Positions 43,707 through 53,518 of a stretch of 64,000 nt of DNA are shown in pieces; positions within the stretch are counted from its first letter, which is position 1, and the number at the start of each line of letters is the position of its first letter. Source of the stretch: Chondromyces crocatus (GTDB taxonomy: Bacteria; Myxococcota_A; Polyangia; Polyangiales; Polyangiaceae). Both the position numbers and the translations under genes were made by a program. The stretch covers positions 9,036,501-9,100,500 of the forward strand of contig NZ_CP012159.1 in assembly GCF_001189295.1 (NCBI RefSeq), written 5' to 3'. The notes under the pieces are model-generated. The model ran no database searches and was not told the origin of the DNA. It was given only the letters and a program-made list of their open reading frames with translations.

Positions 43707-45176
43707 TCAGCCCGCTCGGCGCGCGGCGCGTGCGGAGGAGGGAGCAGTGCGTGCCAGCGGAGGCCGAGGGAGGGTGACGGCGCGCTTGCCTTCGAGGAGC
43801 TCGGCGACGGTGAGGATCTGGAGGCGAGGCTCGGGGCCACTGGTGCTCGCCGTGGTGCCGGCGGCTTCGGCTTCACGTCGGGCGTCGGCGCCTGGAGCAG
43901 CCAGCGCGAGGACGATGCCGCACTCGGCTTGTTCGCGGTCCATCGCGGCGCAGAGGGCGCGCACGCGCTCGGGGTCGGGCGCGCCCGTCTCGACGGCGAG
44001 GAGGGTGTGGCGCGCAGGCGTGCGGCGGGTGGGGCCTTCCTGGACGAGAAGGCGACCGTCGACGGCGCCGTCGAGGGCAAGGTCGCGCTCGACGGGGCGC
44101 GCGCCGACCCGACCCAGGAGCCAGTACACGAGCTGGCGGGGGTCGCGTTCGGCGAGGGCGCGGGCTTCGTCGAGGGTGGTCGGCTCGCCGGTGACGTCGT
44201 ACTGGAGGCCAGCGCCGAAGGCGGTGGTGAGGCGGTGCTTGGCGAGGCCGAGGGCGAGGTGGCTGACGTCGATGCCGATCCAGCGGCGGCCGAGGCGCTG
44301 GGCGACGGCGAGGGTGGTGCCGGAGCCGCAGAAGGGGTCGAGGACGACGTCGCCTTCGTCGCTGCTGGCGAGGAGGACGCGCTCGAGGAGGGCCTCGGGT
44401 TTCTGGGTGGGGTAGCCGAGGCGCTCGCGGCCAATCGCGGCGATGACGCCGATCTCCCAGACGTCGGACAGGGGCGGGCCCTGCGTCTCGACGTCCTCGG
44501 TGCCCGGCTTGCGGTGGCCGTCGGAGAAGTCGGCGCGCTGCTTGCGGGTGCCGAAGGTCTTGAGGGTGGAGTCGGCGAGACGCTCGTAGCCGTACAGGGT
44601 GCGGAACTTGTGCTCGCCGGACGGGGAGCGCGCGTAGACGAGGAGGACGTCGTGCATGCGCTGGAAGTGGCGCGCTGCGGCGGGCCAGCGTCGGTAACGC
44701 CACACGACCTCGTTGCGGAAGCAGGCAGGGCCGAAGATCGCGTCGAGGAGGACCTTGAGGTAGTGGCTCGCCGAGGGGTCGCAGTGGAGGTAGAGCGAGC
44801 CGGTGTGCTTGAGGGCGCGGTGCAGCTCGCAGAGGCGCGGCGCCATCATGCAAAGGTAGGCGAGGAGATCGCCTTCGCCGGTGATCTGGCGGAGCGCGCG
44901 CATGGCGCCCGCGGCGGGGCCGCCCGCGTCGAGGATCTGCTGGTGAGCCGCCTCGGCCTCGGCGCCCCAGCGCCAGGTGTCGTCGAAGGCGGGGATGGCC
45001 TTGGCACCCTCTCTCCGTTTGCGGAGTGCGGCGGAGACGCCGTAGCTCCTGCCGCTCTGGAAGGGGGGATCGAGGTAGACGAGATCCACGGAGCCATCGG
45101 GGATGGCATGGCGGAGAATGTCGAGGTTGTCGCCGCAATGAAGGGCCGAACCAGCGCCCGCGGCTTCGCGCAACAT
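43707..45176 (-). CDS. beta-class DNA (N6-adenine or N4-cytosine) methyltransferase, orphan
   Basis: 489 residues. Motif IV comes first as VYLDPPF (residues about 33-39) and the SAM-binding motif I later as DPFCGSGTTLAVAQRLGRRWIGID (after about residue 280), the beta-class order. Between them, TQKPEALLERVL is a standard motif X region. The C-terminal 200 residues are an extra domain (RQLVYWLLGRVGARPVE... and LAVETGAPDPERVRALC...) similar to tails in solitary modification enzymes that also read parts of the DNA. No restriction endonuclease is adjacent, so an epigenetic or protective role is more likely than a classical restriction-modification pair. Target site not predictable. Confidence 0.88.
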   Translation of the reverse strand: MLREAAGAGSALHCGDNLDILRHAIPDGSVDLVYLDPPFQSGRSYGVSAALRKRREGAKAIPAFDDTWRWGAEAEAAHQQILDAGGPAAGAMRALRQITGEGDLLAYLCMMAPRLCELHRALKHTGSLYLHCDPSASHYLKVLLDAIFGPACFRNEVVWRYRRWPAAARHFQRMHDVLLVYARSPSGEHKFRTLYGYERLADSTLKTFGTRKQRADFSDGHRKPGTEDVETQGPPLSDVWEIGVIAAIGRERLGYPTQKPEALLERVLLASSDEGDVVLDPFCGSGTTLAVAQRLGRRWIGIDVSHLALGLAKHRLTTAFGAGLQYDVTGEPTTLDEARALAERDPRQLVYWLLGRVGARPVERDLALDGAVDGRLLVQEGPTRRTPARHTLLAVETGAPDPERVRALCAAMDREQAECGIVLALAAPGADARREAEAAGTTASTSGPEPRLQILTVAELLEGKRAVTLPRPPLARTAPSSARAARRAG

Positions 45177-45315
45177 GGCGGGATGCTCGTCCGGAATGCC
45201 GCATCCGGCCCAGAAAGGAGCAAACGACGACCACGGTGAAGCGCGGCGCCCTCGCCTGCATCCGGTGTCAGGAGCGATCGTGCGGGGGCGCGAAGCTGGC
45301 CGAGGCGCTGGGTGA

Positions 45316-46866
45316 TCAGGAGCTGGGCGACGACTGCGGCGTCCACTCGCCCCGCAGCTCGATGAGACCGCCAGGGCTCTTCAAGAGGCTGAAGCGATCG
45401 ACGCTGAGCAGCTCTGCGCTCTCTTCGTCGAGGATGATCCCTTGCACGCCAGCACGGACGCCGCGATCGAGGAGGCGGGCCGCGAGATCGATGGCGGGAC
45501 CACTCAGCCACTCTCCAGGGCGGCTGGGTGGGACGAGCGTCAAGGCAGCAGGCCGACCCTGGAGCGCGGTGCGCACGGCGAGGCCGCAGCGGGCTGCGCG
45601 CTCACCACCATGGGCTTGCATGCGGGCTCGGCGCAGCATGCCCAGGATCATGCCGTGACGCCGCTGCTCGTGGGCGGGGTCGTCTTCCGAGGTGGCGGCG
45701 GCGAGCGCGCCGACGTCCTGCGGAGAAGGTGTGGTGCCGCCACGCTCGTGCTCGATGCGGACGACGACGGAGCCGTCGTGGAGTCGCTGCGCGTGCGCGT
45801 TGAAGGCGCCGAGCACGCTGGCGACGCGCTCGGGGACGTTGGGCGCGCCCGTCGTGTCGCCGTCACCGAGCGCGACCACCAGCCAGATCAGCTTCTGCTG
45901 GCCAGGGTGGGTCGCGGCGGCGGTGAGGGCGTCGCCGAGGTAGCCCCAGGACTCGACGCTGGGGGGCACGGACGAGACGGGGCTGATGCTATCGCGCGGG
46001 TTCAGCAGGTCATCGACGAGGTCGCGCAGGGCAGCGCCGTCGGCGGGCCGCGCGTCGCGGGCCTTGGAGAGCATGCGGGCGACGAGGGCGTCGACCGGCG
46101 CCGGGACCTCGGCGACGAGGCGACGCACCGAGGGAGGGATGGCGAAGACGACCTTCGCGGTGGCAGCGAGCGCGTACGCGCCGTCGAAGGCAGGACGGCC
46201 CGCGAGGCACTCGTAGAGGACGCAGCCCAGGGAGAACACGTCCGAGCGCGCGTCGATGCTGGGATCGCCCTGCGCTTGCTCCGGCGAGAGGTACAGCGGA
46301 CCGCCCGGCGCGAGACCGGAAGTCGTCACGAGCGGTCGCGCCGCGCCGCGCGCGCTCCCGAGATCGAGGAGCTTCACGTCGCTGGCATTGCCACCCGGCA
46401 GAAAGAGGTTGGTCGGCGTGAGCGCTCCGTGGACGAGCCCACGCGCGTGCGCCTCGGCGAGCGCATCACCGACACGCGTGACGAGCGCGAGGGCGTCGGC
46501 GATCTTGAGCGCGCTCCGCGCGAGCCAGGTCCGAAGGTCGACGCCGTCGAGCCACTCGGTGGCGACGTAGCCGTGACCTTCGTCCGTCACGCCGTGGGCC
46601 ACGTAGCGGGCGAGCACGGGGTGCTCGAGCGCCGCCCGCAAGCTCATCTCCCGCTCGAAGCGTTCGCGGGCCTCGGGCGTCAGCGCGGCGATCACCTTGA
46701 CGGCGCAAGGTTCGCCGCTCACCCGGTCGCGAGCGCGCCACAGCGTGACGGAAGCCACACTGGAGGACGCGGTCGATGCGCCCGATCCGCCATGCATGGG
46801 GGGACCAGGGCGCTCGAGTTCGAAGCGGTCAGCTAGGACGTCTCCTGGTTTCATCGCATCCGGCAT
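45316..46866 (-). CDS. Ser/Thr kinase-fold protein lacking the catalytic Asp, with cyclase-like C-terminus
   Basis: 516 residues from the ATG at 46866 (alternative 46854). The N-terminal 280 residues follow the Hanks kinase order: AVKVI (Lys), a helix Glu in EREMSLRAALEHP, HGALTPTN at the catalytic loop, LLDLGSA at the DFG site, LYLSPEQAQG and DVFSLGCVLYECL. In the loop the usual HRDLKPxN has become HGALTPTN, so the proton-abstracting Asp is replaced by Ala, and the Gly-rich loop is atypical. Catalysis is therefore doubtful. Residues about 325-510 end in GPAIDLAARLLDRG...ILDEESAELL, resembling the last part of class III nucleotide cyclase domains but without clear catalytic residues. Probably a signalling scaffold or regulator. 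Confidence 0.8.
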   Translation of the reverse strand: MPDAMKPGDVLADRFELERPGPPMHGGSGASTASSSVASVTLWRARDRVSGEPCAVKVIAALTPEARERFEREMSLRAALEHPVLARYVAHGVTDEGHGYVATEWLDGVDLRTWLARSALKIADALALVTRVGDALAEAHARGLVHGALTPTNLFLPGGNASDVKLLDLGSARGAARPLVTTSGLAPGGPLYLSPEQAQGDPSIDARSDVFSLGCVLYECLAGRPAFDGAYALAATAKVVFAIPPSVRRLVAEVPAPVDALVARMLSKARDARPADGAALRDLVDDLLNPRDSISPVSSVPPSVESWGYLGDALTAAATHPGQQKLIWLVVALGDGDTTGAPNVPERVASVLGAFNAHAQRLHDGSVVVRIEHERGGTTPSPQDVGALAAATSEDDPAHEQRRHGMILGMLRRARMQAHGGERAARCGLAVRTALQGRPAALTLVPPSRPGEWLSGPAIDLAARLLDRGVRAGVQGIILDEESAELLSVDRFSLLKSPGGLIELRGEWTPQSSPSS

Positions 46867-47260
46867 CGACGATCAGGCGGCGTGGACCCAGGAATGACAG
46901 GACACCTTTCGCACGGGGGTTTCAGTGTAGCCCCCTCATGGTCGCCACGTCGCCCCCCAAGCGCACCGGAGCGTGCTGGAAGGGTCGACGTGGACTGGAA
47001 AGGGTGGGCAGGAGCACGCCATTCATCGGGGGTCTTCTTTTACGCCGGCTCGGCGGCGGCGCCTAGCATTCGGTGCCTGTCCAGCGTCACAGGCGCCGAA
47101 TCTCCCGCAGTTCACGCGCTGCGACCCGGGCGAAGGAGGGCTTCCTCGGGCACCGCCTCACCGGGTCGTACGTTCTGCGCACTTTCGGACAGGCAGCCGA
47201 GCGGGCTATCTTGCCCCCCTTCGAGCCGGCGCGCCTGCGCCATGCCCCCCGAGGTGCTGC
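46867..47260. other. intergenic region ahead of the VgrG operon, no gene
   Basis: 394 bases between divergent genes (pseudokinase leftward, VgrG rightward). Frames crossing it are shadows. It should contain the promoters of both; I see no clear boxes. The GAGG at 47251 serves as ribosome binding site for the GTG at 47261. Confidence 0.5.
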
Positions 47261-49711
47261 GTGAAGGACCTGATCACCATCTCGTCGAGTGTCCTGCCCG
47301 AGTCCACCCGCGTCGCGGGCTTTCGCGGCGTCGAGGCGATCTCCCGCCCCTACCAGTTCGAGCTGTTCCTGGTTCTGAAGAACGATCAGGAAGAACTCGA
47401 TCTCGCTGACGCCATCGGCGCGAAGGCGAAGCTCGAGCTGGACAGTGAGAACGACGACCTGCCTCCCTTCATCTTTTCCGGTGTGCTCGCCAGCGCGGAG
47501 CTGCTCCACGAGTACGGAGGGCAGGCCCTCGTCCGGGTGGTGATGGTGCCGAGGCTCTGGCAGCTCGGTCTCTCCCGCCACAGCCGGCTCTTCACCAAGA
47601 AGAGCATCAAGGACGTGCTCCAGATCGTCCTGGAGGAGAACGGGCTGTCGGGCAGCGACGTGGAGCTGCGCCTCGGCGGCTACGACGTCGAGGAGCACAT
47701 CACCCAGTACCGCGAGAGCGATCTGGAGTTCATCTCGCGGTGGATGGAGCGCGAGGGCATCTTCTACTTCTTCGAGCACGGCGAGGACGGCGAGAAGCTC
47801 GTGCTCTGCGACAACCGGACCTACGACCACGACGAGGTGGGCAAGCCGGTGCGCTACTTCCCGCAGCTCGGCGACGACGTGAGCGCTGGACCGTCGTTCC
47901 GATCGTTCACCAGCCTCCATGCGTCGCTCCCCTCGCAGGTGCGGTTGAAGGACTACGACTACGCGCGACCGAGCCTCGCCATCACCGGGAACGCGCCCGT
48001 CGATCCGAACGGCGTCGGCGAGGTGAGCCTCTACGGCGAGCGCTTCTTCAGCCCCGCCGCAGGCCAGCGGCTCGCACGCATCCGCGCGGAGGAGCTGCTC
48101 ACCCGTCAGGTGGTCTACCGCTCCACGGGCTCGCGGTTCCATCTCCGCTCGGGCTACACGTTCGATCTCGAGGAGCACCCGCGACAGAGCTTCAACACGC
48201 GCTACCTCGCGTCGGAGGTGCGGCACTACGGCAACCAGGCGACGGGCCTCGATCACTGGAAGTCGTTGATGGGGCTCGAGTACGGCCAGGTGTACTTCGT
48301 GGAGGTGAGTTCCATCCCCGCGGACACCCAGTTCCGCGCGGCGAGCCAGACGGTGTGGCCGCGCATCTACGGGTACGAGAACGCGGTGGTGGATGGACCG
48401 GCCGACAGCGAGTACGCGCAGATCGACGCGCAGGGCCGGTACAACATCAAGTTCAAGTTCGACGAGAGCGCGCTCAAGGACGGGCAGGCGTCGACGTTCG
48501 TGCGGATGATGCAGCCACACGGCGGGAGCGTCGAAGGCTTCCACTTCCCGCTCCGCAAGAACACCGAGGTGATCTGCAGCTACCTGGGCGGAGATCCGGA
48601 TCGTCCGGTCATCGTCGGCGTGGTGCCGACGGCGGTGACGCCGAGCAAGGTGGTGGCGGCGAACCACACGCAGAACATCATCCAGACCGGCGGCGGGAAC
48701 TACATCACCCTCGAGGACAAGTCGGGGTCGCAGTTCATCAACATCTTCGCGCCGATCTTCAACACCAACCTGTACCTGGGAAACCCGCGGTCCGCAGGGC
48801 CGCACAGCCTCACCTTGCCCTCGGGGCCTCAGGTGCCCCCCGCCGGGCCGAGGCAGCGTGACGCGCTGGGTCCCTTCGCGTTCGACCTGCGCACGGACGG
48901 CAGCGGTCAGATCCACGCCGGGAGCAACCTGAACATCGACGCTGACGCGGAGCTCCAGATCGAGTCCGGCGCGATGACCACGATCTACTCCGGCGCCGAC
49001 TGGCACGTGGACGTGCAAGGAGCGGCCGACGAGAAGTACCACGCGACCTTCAAGAAAGAGGTCATCGGCGCGGTCGACGTCGATTACCAGGACACGCTGA
49101 ACTACGACGTCAAGGCCGCCGCGGTCGAGCACTACCACGATACGCGCAACCTGACGGTGACCGCCGCCGAGGAGGAGCTGTTCGACGACACCCTCAAGAC
49201 GACGGTCACGCAGCTCGCGACGCTGGTCTACAACAACGGGCTCGACGTCACGGTGAACAGCGCCCTGACGGACGAGAAGTTCAACGCTTCCAAGAAGCAG
49301 TACGTCGACGGGACCTACGACACGGAGGTCACCGGGAAGACGACCCTCACGACCAACGGCTACACCATGACGAACAAGGCGGCGACCACGGAGAAGACGT
49401 GGGGCCCCTCGGCCACGTTCAAGTTCGTCGTGGCGAGCGATACGGTCGTGGGCCTGAAGAACGACAACTTCTTCGGTGGAAAGCTCGTGTTCAACGCGGG
49501 GCTCTTCTCCACGATCACCCTCGGCTTCAAGTTCGACTTCGACGGGTCGGTCAACTTCAAGGTCCTCGGGCTCCAGCAGAAGGTGGAGGCGCTGCAGAGC
49601 AAGGTCTCCGGGTTCACGCTGAAGGCCGCGACCACGACGATGAAGACCATCGCGGCGGGCCTGGAGGCCCACGGCACGGCGATGATGATGGCCGGGTTCC
49701 GTATCATGTGA
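47261..49711 (+). CDS. vgrG: VgrG-type spike protein of a contractile injection system (type VI secretion)
   Basis: 816 residues from the GTG at 47261 (VKDLITISSSV), with GAGG six bases upstream. The N-terminal 400 residues are the gp27-like part, with hallmark stretches QYRESDLEFISRWMEREGIFYFFEH and KDYDYARPS. The gp5-like OB fold follows (YAQIDAQGRYNIKFKFD...STFVRMMQPHGGS...PLRKNTEVICSYLGGDPDRPVIVG). The last 200 residues are low in hydrophobics with repeated beta motifs (GADWHVDVQGA, DYQDTLNYDVKAA), extending the needle. It begins a co-directional cluster with DUF2169, pentapeptide, DUF3540 and DUF4150 genes, the tip set known to load effectors. No sheath, tube or ATPase genes are present here. 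Confidence 0.93.
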   Translation: MKDLITISSSVLPESTRVAGFRGVEAISRPYQFELFLVLKNDQEELDLADAIGAKAKLELDSENDDLPPFIFSGVLASAELLHEYGGQALVRVVMVPRLWQLGLSRHSRLFTKKSIKDVLQIVLEENGLSGSDVELRLGGYDVEEHITQYRESDLEFISRWMEREGIFYFFEHGEDGEKLVLCDNRTYDHDEVGKPVRYFPQLGDDVSAGPSFRSFTSLHASLPSQVRLKDYDYARPSLAITGNAPVDPNGVGEVSLYGERFFSPAAGQRLARIRAEELLTRQVVYRSTGSRFHLRSGYTFDLEEHPRQSFNTRYLASEVRHYGNQATGLDHWKSLMGLEYGQVYFVEVSSIPADTQFRAASQTVWPRIYGYENAVVDGPADSEYAQIDAQGRYNIKFKFDESALKDGQASTFVRMMQPHGGSVEGFHFPLRKNTEVICSYLGGDPDRPVIVGVVPTAVTPSKVVAANHTQNIIQTGGGNYITLEDKSGSQFINIFAPIFNTNLYLGNPRSAGPHSLTLPSGPQVPPAGPRQRDALGPFAFDLRTDGSGQIHAGSNLNIDADAELQIESGAMTTIYSGADWHVDVQGAADEKYHATFKKEVIGAVDVDYQDTLNYDVKAAAVEHYHDTRNLTVTAAEEELFDDTLKTTVTQLATLVYNNGLDVTVNSALTDEKFNASKKQYVDGTYDTEVTGKTTLTTNGYTMTNKAATTEKTWGPSATFKFVVASDTVVGLKNDNFFGGKLVFNAGLFSTITLGFKFDFDGSVNFKVLGLQQKVEALQSKVSGFTLKAATTTMKTIAAGLEAHGTAMMMAGFRIM

Positions 49712-49758
49712 GCCCCTCCGCTCTCCTCCCCTGACCGCCCAGCCACGAGTACCGAAGC

Positions 49759-52425
49759 GTGAAGATCATCAAGCCCCAGCAGCTCGGACTGCTCACCCGG
49801 GTGTTCGAGGACGACAGCCAGCCGTACCTCGTGCTCAGCGCCATGGCGATGTTCCCCATGAACGCGCCACGCAAGTTCCTGCACGAGGTCGCCCTGTGGA
49901 AGGTGGCCATGGATCAGCTCGGCAAGGACGCCGTGCTCGACGCCTGCATGAGCAAGCAGCGCGCGGAGGTCCTCGTCGCCGGCAAGGCGTTCGCCGCGGG
50001 CGGTGAGCCCACCACCGCGACGTCCGTGCGCGTGCAGATGGGCAGCGTGGACAAGCAGCTCTACGTGATCGGCGATCGCTTCTGGAAGACCACGGGGCCG
50101 AGCGACGCGGTCCCCTTCACCGAGATGCCCGTCACGTGGGAGCGCGCCTTCGGCGGAGAAGGGTTCGCGAACAACCCCCTCGGCCGTGGGTTCAAGCCGG
50201 TGCAGACGGAGGGCAGCACGCAGCATCCGCTGCCGAACGTCGAGGATCCGAAGCACCTCGTGAAGTCCACCTCGGATCGGCCGGAGCCGGTGGGGCTCGG
50301 CCCGATCGACCAGAGCTGGCCGCAGCGCATGAGCAAGGTGGGGACGTACGATCGCGAGTGGCTCGACACGCGGTTCCCGGGGTTCGCCAAGGACTTCGAC
50401 TGGGAGTTCTTCAACGTCGCGCCCGCGGATCAGCGCGTTCAGGGCTACTTCGCCCTCGACGAGCGGTTCCGGATCGAGGGGATGCACCCGTCCGAGCGGG
50501 CGATCGAGTCACGCTTGCCGGGGGCGACGGCGCGCTTCTTCGTCATCAAGAAGAACGAGAAGGGCGAGGAGGAGCTGGTCGAGGCGGCGTCGCGCATCGA
50601 CACGGTGTTCCTCTTCCCGAACGTCGAGCGAGCGCTGGTGGTCTTCCGGGGGATGATCCCCGTCACCGAGGACGACGGCGCCGACGTGAAGCACATCATC
50701 GCCGCCTTCGAGGATCCCACGGCGCCGCGCAGCGTGGACCACTACCGCGGCGTGCTGGCGAAGCGGCTCGACAAGCGCCGTGGACCGATCCACAGCCTGC
50801 TCGACGACGATCTGATGCCGCCCTGGGAAGAGCCCCCCGAGCGCATCGCCGAGGACGACTGGAACGACATGGCCGCGCTCGTGGAGCTGGAGGGGCTCCA
50901 GCACGCGACCGCCCAGCGCAAGGTGGACAAGGAGCTCGCCGCGGCGCGGGCGAAGTACATCGAGCTGGGGCTGGATCCTGCGGATTTCGACAAGAAGGTG
51001 CCTCCGCCCGTGGAGCAGCCGCCGAAGGATCTGCGGAAGGTGCCCGCCTACCTCGATCGCGTCGAGCTGATCTTCGCCCAGGCCGAGAAGGAGTCGAAGG
51101 CGCAGGAGGCCGAGGCGATGGCGCGGGCGCGGGCCCAGTGCGAGGAGATGGGGCTCGACTTCGACAAGCTGCTGGAGGAGCAGAAGGGGGGCGGCGGAGG
51201 TCCACCGAAGCTCACGGTCGACAAGGAGCTGGATCACCTTCGTGAGCTGCGCCAGATGGGCCAGAACATCGGCGCCGACACGAGCGCGCTCGACGCGATG
51301 CTCGCCGACCCCACCTTCGAGGCGAACCTGCGCCGCGCCGAGAAGCAGCTCCTCGATGGCTACCGGGTGGGTGCGCACTTCTTCCCGCCTGCCGACCTGG
51401 CAGACGCGGAGTCGTCGCGGCGTCTGCGAGAGGAGCTGCTCGCCGCCCACGCGCGCGGGGAAAGCCTGGCAGGCCGCGACTTCACGGGGGCGGATCTCTC
51501 CGGGGTGGAGCTGTCGGGGGTGAACCTGACCGAGGCGCTGCTGGAGCGGGTGAACCTGTCCGGCGCCAGGCTGCGGGGGGCGAAGCTGCGGGGCGCGGTG
51601 CTGACGCGCGCGAACCTGACGGGCGCCGATCTGGAAGACGCGGATCTCCGCAAGGCGAACCTGGGAGGCGCGGATCTCCGGGAGGCCAGGCTCTCCGACG
51701 CCGATCTGGTGGAGGCCGTCCTGTACCAGGCCGATCTGCGGGGCGCTGGGTTCCGTGGGGCGATGCTCGATCGCGTGCAGTTGCTGGAGACGAAGCTCAC
51801 CGGTGTCGATTTCAGCGAGGTGCGCGCGGACGGGGTAATGGCGCTCGAAGTGGATCTGACGGGGGCTCGCTTCGTCGGAGCGCGCTTCGAGAACGGGATG
51901 TTCTTGAAGTGCAAGCTGGAGGGCGCCGACTTCACCGGAGCGAGCCTGCCGAAGACGGCGCTGGTCGAGTGCCGCTGCGACCGGGCGACGTTCACCGAGG
52001 CGACGCTGGAGTCGACCCGTTTCGCGCTGGGGACGACGTTCGCAGGTGCCGACTTCCGACGGGCGAAGATGAAGCTCACCCTGCTGCGAGGCTGTGAGTT
52101 CACGGGCGCCGACTTCACGGAGGCCGTCGCCGACGACTGCGACTTTTCCGAGGCGGTGATGACGGAGGCGCGGCTCTACCACCTGAGTGCGAAGCGCTCT
52201 CTCTTCATGCGCACCCGTCTGGAACGAGCGGATCTTCGCGGGGCCAACCTGATGATGGCGATCCTTCAGAAGGCTCGCCTCCACGGGGCCGATCTGCGCG
52301 GAGCCAACCTGTTCCGCGCCGACATGGCCAAGGTCCGGGGCGACAACGACACCAATTTCAAGGACGCCTATCTGGTGCAAATCCGCGTGGTGCCCGAGAA
52401 AAACCAGCCGAGGCTCTTGCCGTGA
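49759..52425 (+). CDS. DUF2169 protein fused to pentapeptide repeats
   Basis: 888 residues from a GTG start. Residues 1-350 match DUF2169 (KFLHEVALWKVAMDQL, WKTTGPSDAVPFTEMPVTWERAFGG, NPLGRGF), a domain found beside VgrG/PAAR genes and thought to help assemble or load the spike. The middle (about 350-560) is charged and helical with repeated EMGLDFDK/ELGLDPADFDK segments, probably coiled coil. The last 310 residues are pentapeptide repeats A(D/N)LxG (ADLSGVELSGVNLTEALLE ...), a right-handed quadrilateral beta-helix. The stop overlaps the next gene's GTG (GTGA at 52422-52425). The fusion of adaptor and beta-helix suggests a scaffold or effector-carrying part of the tip complex. Confidence 0.9.
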   Translation: MKIIKPQQLGLLTRVFEDDSQPYLVLSAMAMFPMNAPRKFLHEVALWKVAMDQLGKDAVLDACMSKQRAEVLVAGKAFAAGGEPTTATSVRVQMGSVDKQLYVIGDRFWKTTGPSDAVPFTEMPVTWERAFGGEGFANNPLGRGFKPVQTEGSTQHPLPNVEDPKHLVKSTSDRPEPVGLGPIDQSWPQRMSKVGTYDREWLDTRFPGFAKDFDWEFFNVAPADQRVQGYFALDERFRIEGMHPSERAIESRLPGATARFFVIKKNEKGEEELVEAASRIDTVFLFPNVERALVVFRGMIPVTEDDGADVKHIIAAFEDPTAPRSVDHYRGVLAKRLDKRRGPIHSLLDDDLMPPWEEPPERIAEDDWNDMAALVELEGLQHATAQRKVDKELAAARAKYIELGLDPADFDKKVPPPVEQPPKDLRKVPAYLDRVELIFAQAEKESKAQEAEAMARARAQCEEMGLDFDKLLEEQKGGGGGPPKLTVDKELDHLRELRQMGQNIGADTSALDAMLADPTFEANLRRAEKQLLDGYRVGAHFFPPADLADAESSRRLREELLAAHARGESLAGRDFTGADLSGVELSGVNLTEALLERVNLSGARLRGAKLRGAVLTRANLTGADLEDADLRKANLGGADLREARLSDADLVEAVLYQADLRGAGFRGAMLDRVQLLETKLTGVDFSEVRADGVMALEVDLTGARFVGARFENGMFLKCKLEGADFTGASLPKTALVECRCDRATFTEATLESTRFALGTTFAGADFRRAKMKLTLLRGCEFTGADFTEAVADDCDFSEAVMTEARLYHLSAKRSLFMRTRLERADLRGANLMMAILQKARLHGADLRGANLFRADMAKVRGDNDTNFKDAYLVQIRVVPEKNQPRLLP

Positions 52426-53471
52426 CGCGCGACGAACTCTTGCAGCTCCTCAAGGACGGCGAGCCCGTTCAGAAAGCCTATCTGGCCGAGGCAGACCTCG
52501 CCGGGCTCGATCTCGGCGGCGCCACCATGGAAGGGGTGAGCTTCCGAGGCGCCGATCTTCGCGGGGCGAGGCTCAAGGAGTCGTTGTTTTCCGACTGCGA
52601 TTTCTCCGGGGCGAAGCTCGACGGCGCCAACCTGCATCACGCCACCTTCCACCAGTGTGACCTGTCGGGGGTGCGCCTGACGCAGGCGAACCTGACGCTC
52701 GCCAAGCTCGTGGAGTCCAACGCGACCGAAGCGGATTTCCGCGGCGCCACCACGGCCGTGCTGTCACTCGTCGACTGCGACGCCGAGGGAGCGAACTTCG
52801 CGGAGACGTTCCTCGACCGGACGAACTTCGTGAAGACGCGGCTCCAGCGGGTGAACTTGCGCAAGGCGCAACTCCTGCGCACCAACGTGCTCGAAACGGA
52901 CCTGCGCACGGTCGACTTCGAGGGAGCGACGCTCGACAAAGCGGTCTTCCACAAGGTGACGCTCGCCGGCCGCTCGCTCGTGGGGCTCGATCTCCGGATG
53001 ACGCAGCTGATGGAGGCCGATCTCTCCGGCTGCGACCTGTCGGGCTGCTTGCTCGACAACTCCAACTTCAAGGGCTCGGAGCTGTCGGGCGCGCGGTTCG
53101 ACGGCGCCTCCGCGAAGAGCGTCCTCTTCGTCGAGGCGAGGATGCACAAGACCAGCTTGAAGGGCGCCGATCTGACCCAGTCCATCCTGGTCGACGCGCA
53201 GCCCATCGGGGCGAATTTCGCCGGGGCGAAGCTCTACCAGACCACCTGGCACCGCGCGCAGTGCGTCGGCGCGCTCTTCGCCGACAGCGACCTGACCTAC
53301 GCGGACTTCTCGTGGGCCCAGCTGGGAGGCGCCGACTTCCGGGGAGCGACCCTGTTCCGGACCCGCTTCCACCAGACGAAGGAAGACGGGACACTCTTCA
53401 CGCACCGCACCCTGGCACTCGGCGACGACGAGGAACTGGCGAAGGCCGAGAATTTTCGATCCCCGCACTGA
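52422..53471 (+). CDS. pentapeptide-repeat protein in the injection-tip operon
   Basis: 349 residues from a GTG overlapping the previous stop. After a short helical start (TRDELLQLLKDGEPVQKAYL) nearly the whole protein is pentapeptide repeats of the form A(D/N)(L/F)xx, for example ADLRGARLKESLFSDCDFSG and ADLTQSILVDAQPIGANFAG. Such beta-helices act as protein-protein interaction surfaces or DNA mimics; no known catalytic motif is visible. The similarity of layout to the C-terminus of the preceding protein suggests duplication within the operon. A GC stem-loop covers the stop codon. Role inferred from position: tip assembly or cargo. Confidence 0.9.
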   Translation: MTRDELLQLLKDGEPVQKAYLAEADLAGLDLGGATMEGVSFRGADLRGARLKESLFSDCDFSGAKLDGANLHHATFHQCDLSGVRLTQANLTLAKLVESNATEADFRGATTAVLSLVDCDAEGANFAETFLDRTNFVKTRLQRVNLRKAQLLRTNVLETDLRTVDFEGATLDKAVFHKVTLAGRSLVGLDLRMTQLMEADLSGCDLSGCLLDNSNFKGSELSGARFDGASAKSVLFVEARMHKTSLKGADLTQSILVDAQPIGANFAGAKLYQTTWHRAQCVGALFADSDLTYADFSWAQLGGADFRGATLFRTRFHQTKEDGTLFTHRTLALGDDEELAKAENFRSPH

Positions 53472-53478
53472 AGCGGGG
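53461..53478 (+). promoter_or_regulatory. perfect stem-loop over the stop of the pentapeptide gene
   Basis: CCCCGC (53461-53466) pairs with GCGGGG (53473-53478) across the six-base loop ACTGAA, which includes the TGA stop. No T-run follows, so it is not a classical terminator; it may lower read-through or protect an mRNA end, lowering expression of the two genes after it. Confidence 0.5.
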
Positions 53479-53518
53479 CTGTTCACTGATCCTGAGAACG
53501 GAGCGACGGAGGCGACAC

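Noticed and set aside
47087-49672. 861-codon minus-strand frame under vgrG.
   Set aside because: Antisense shadow of a well-supported VgrG gene.
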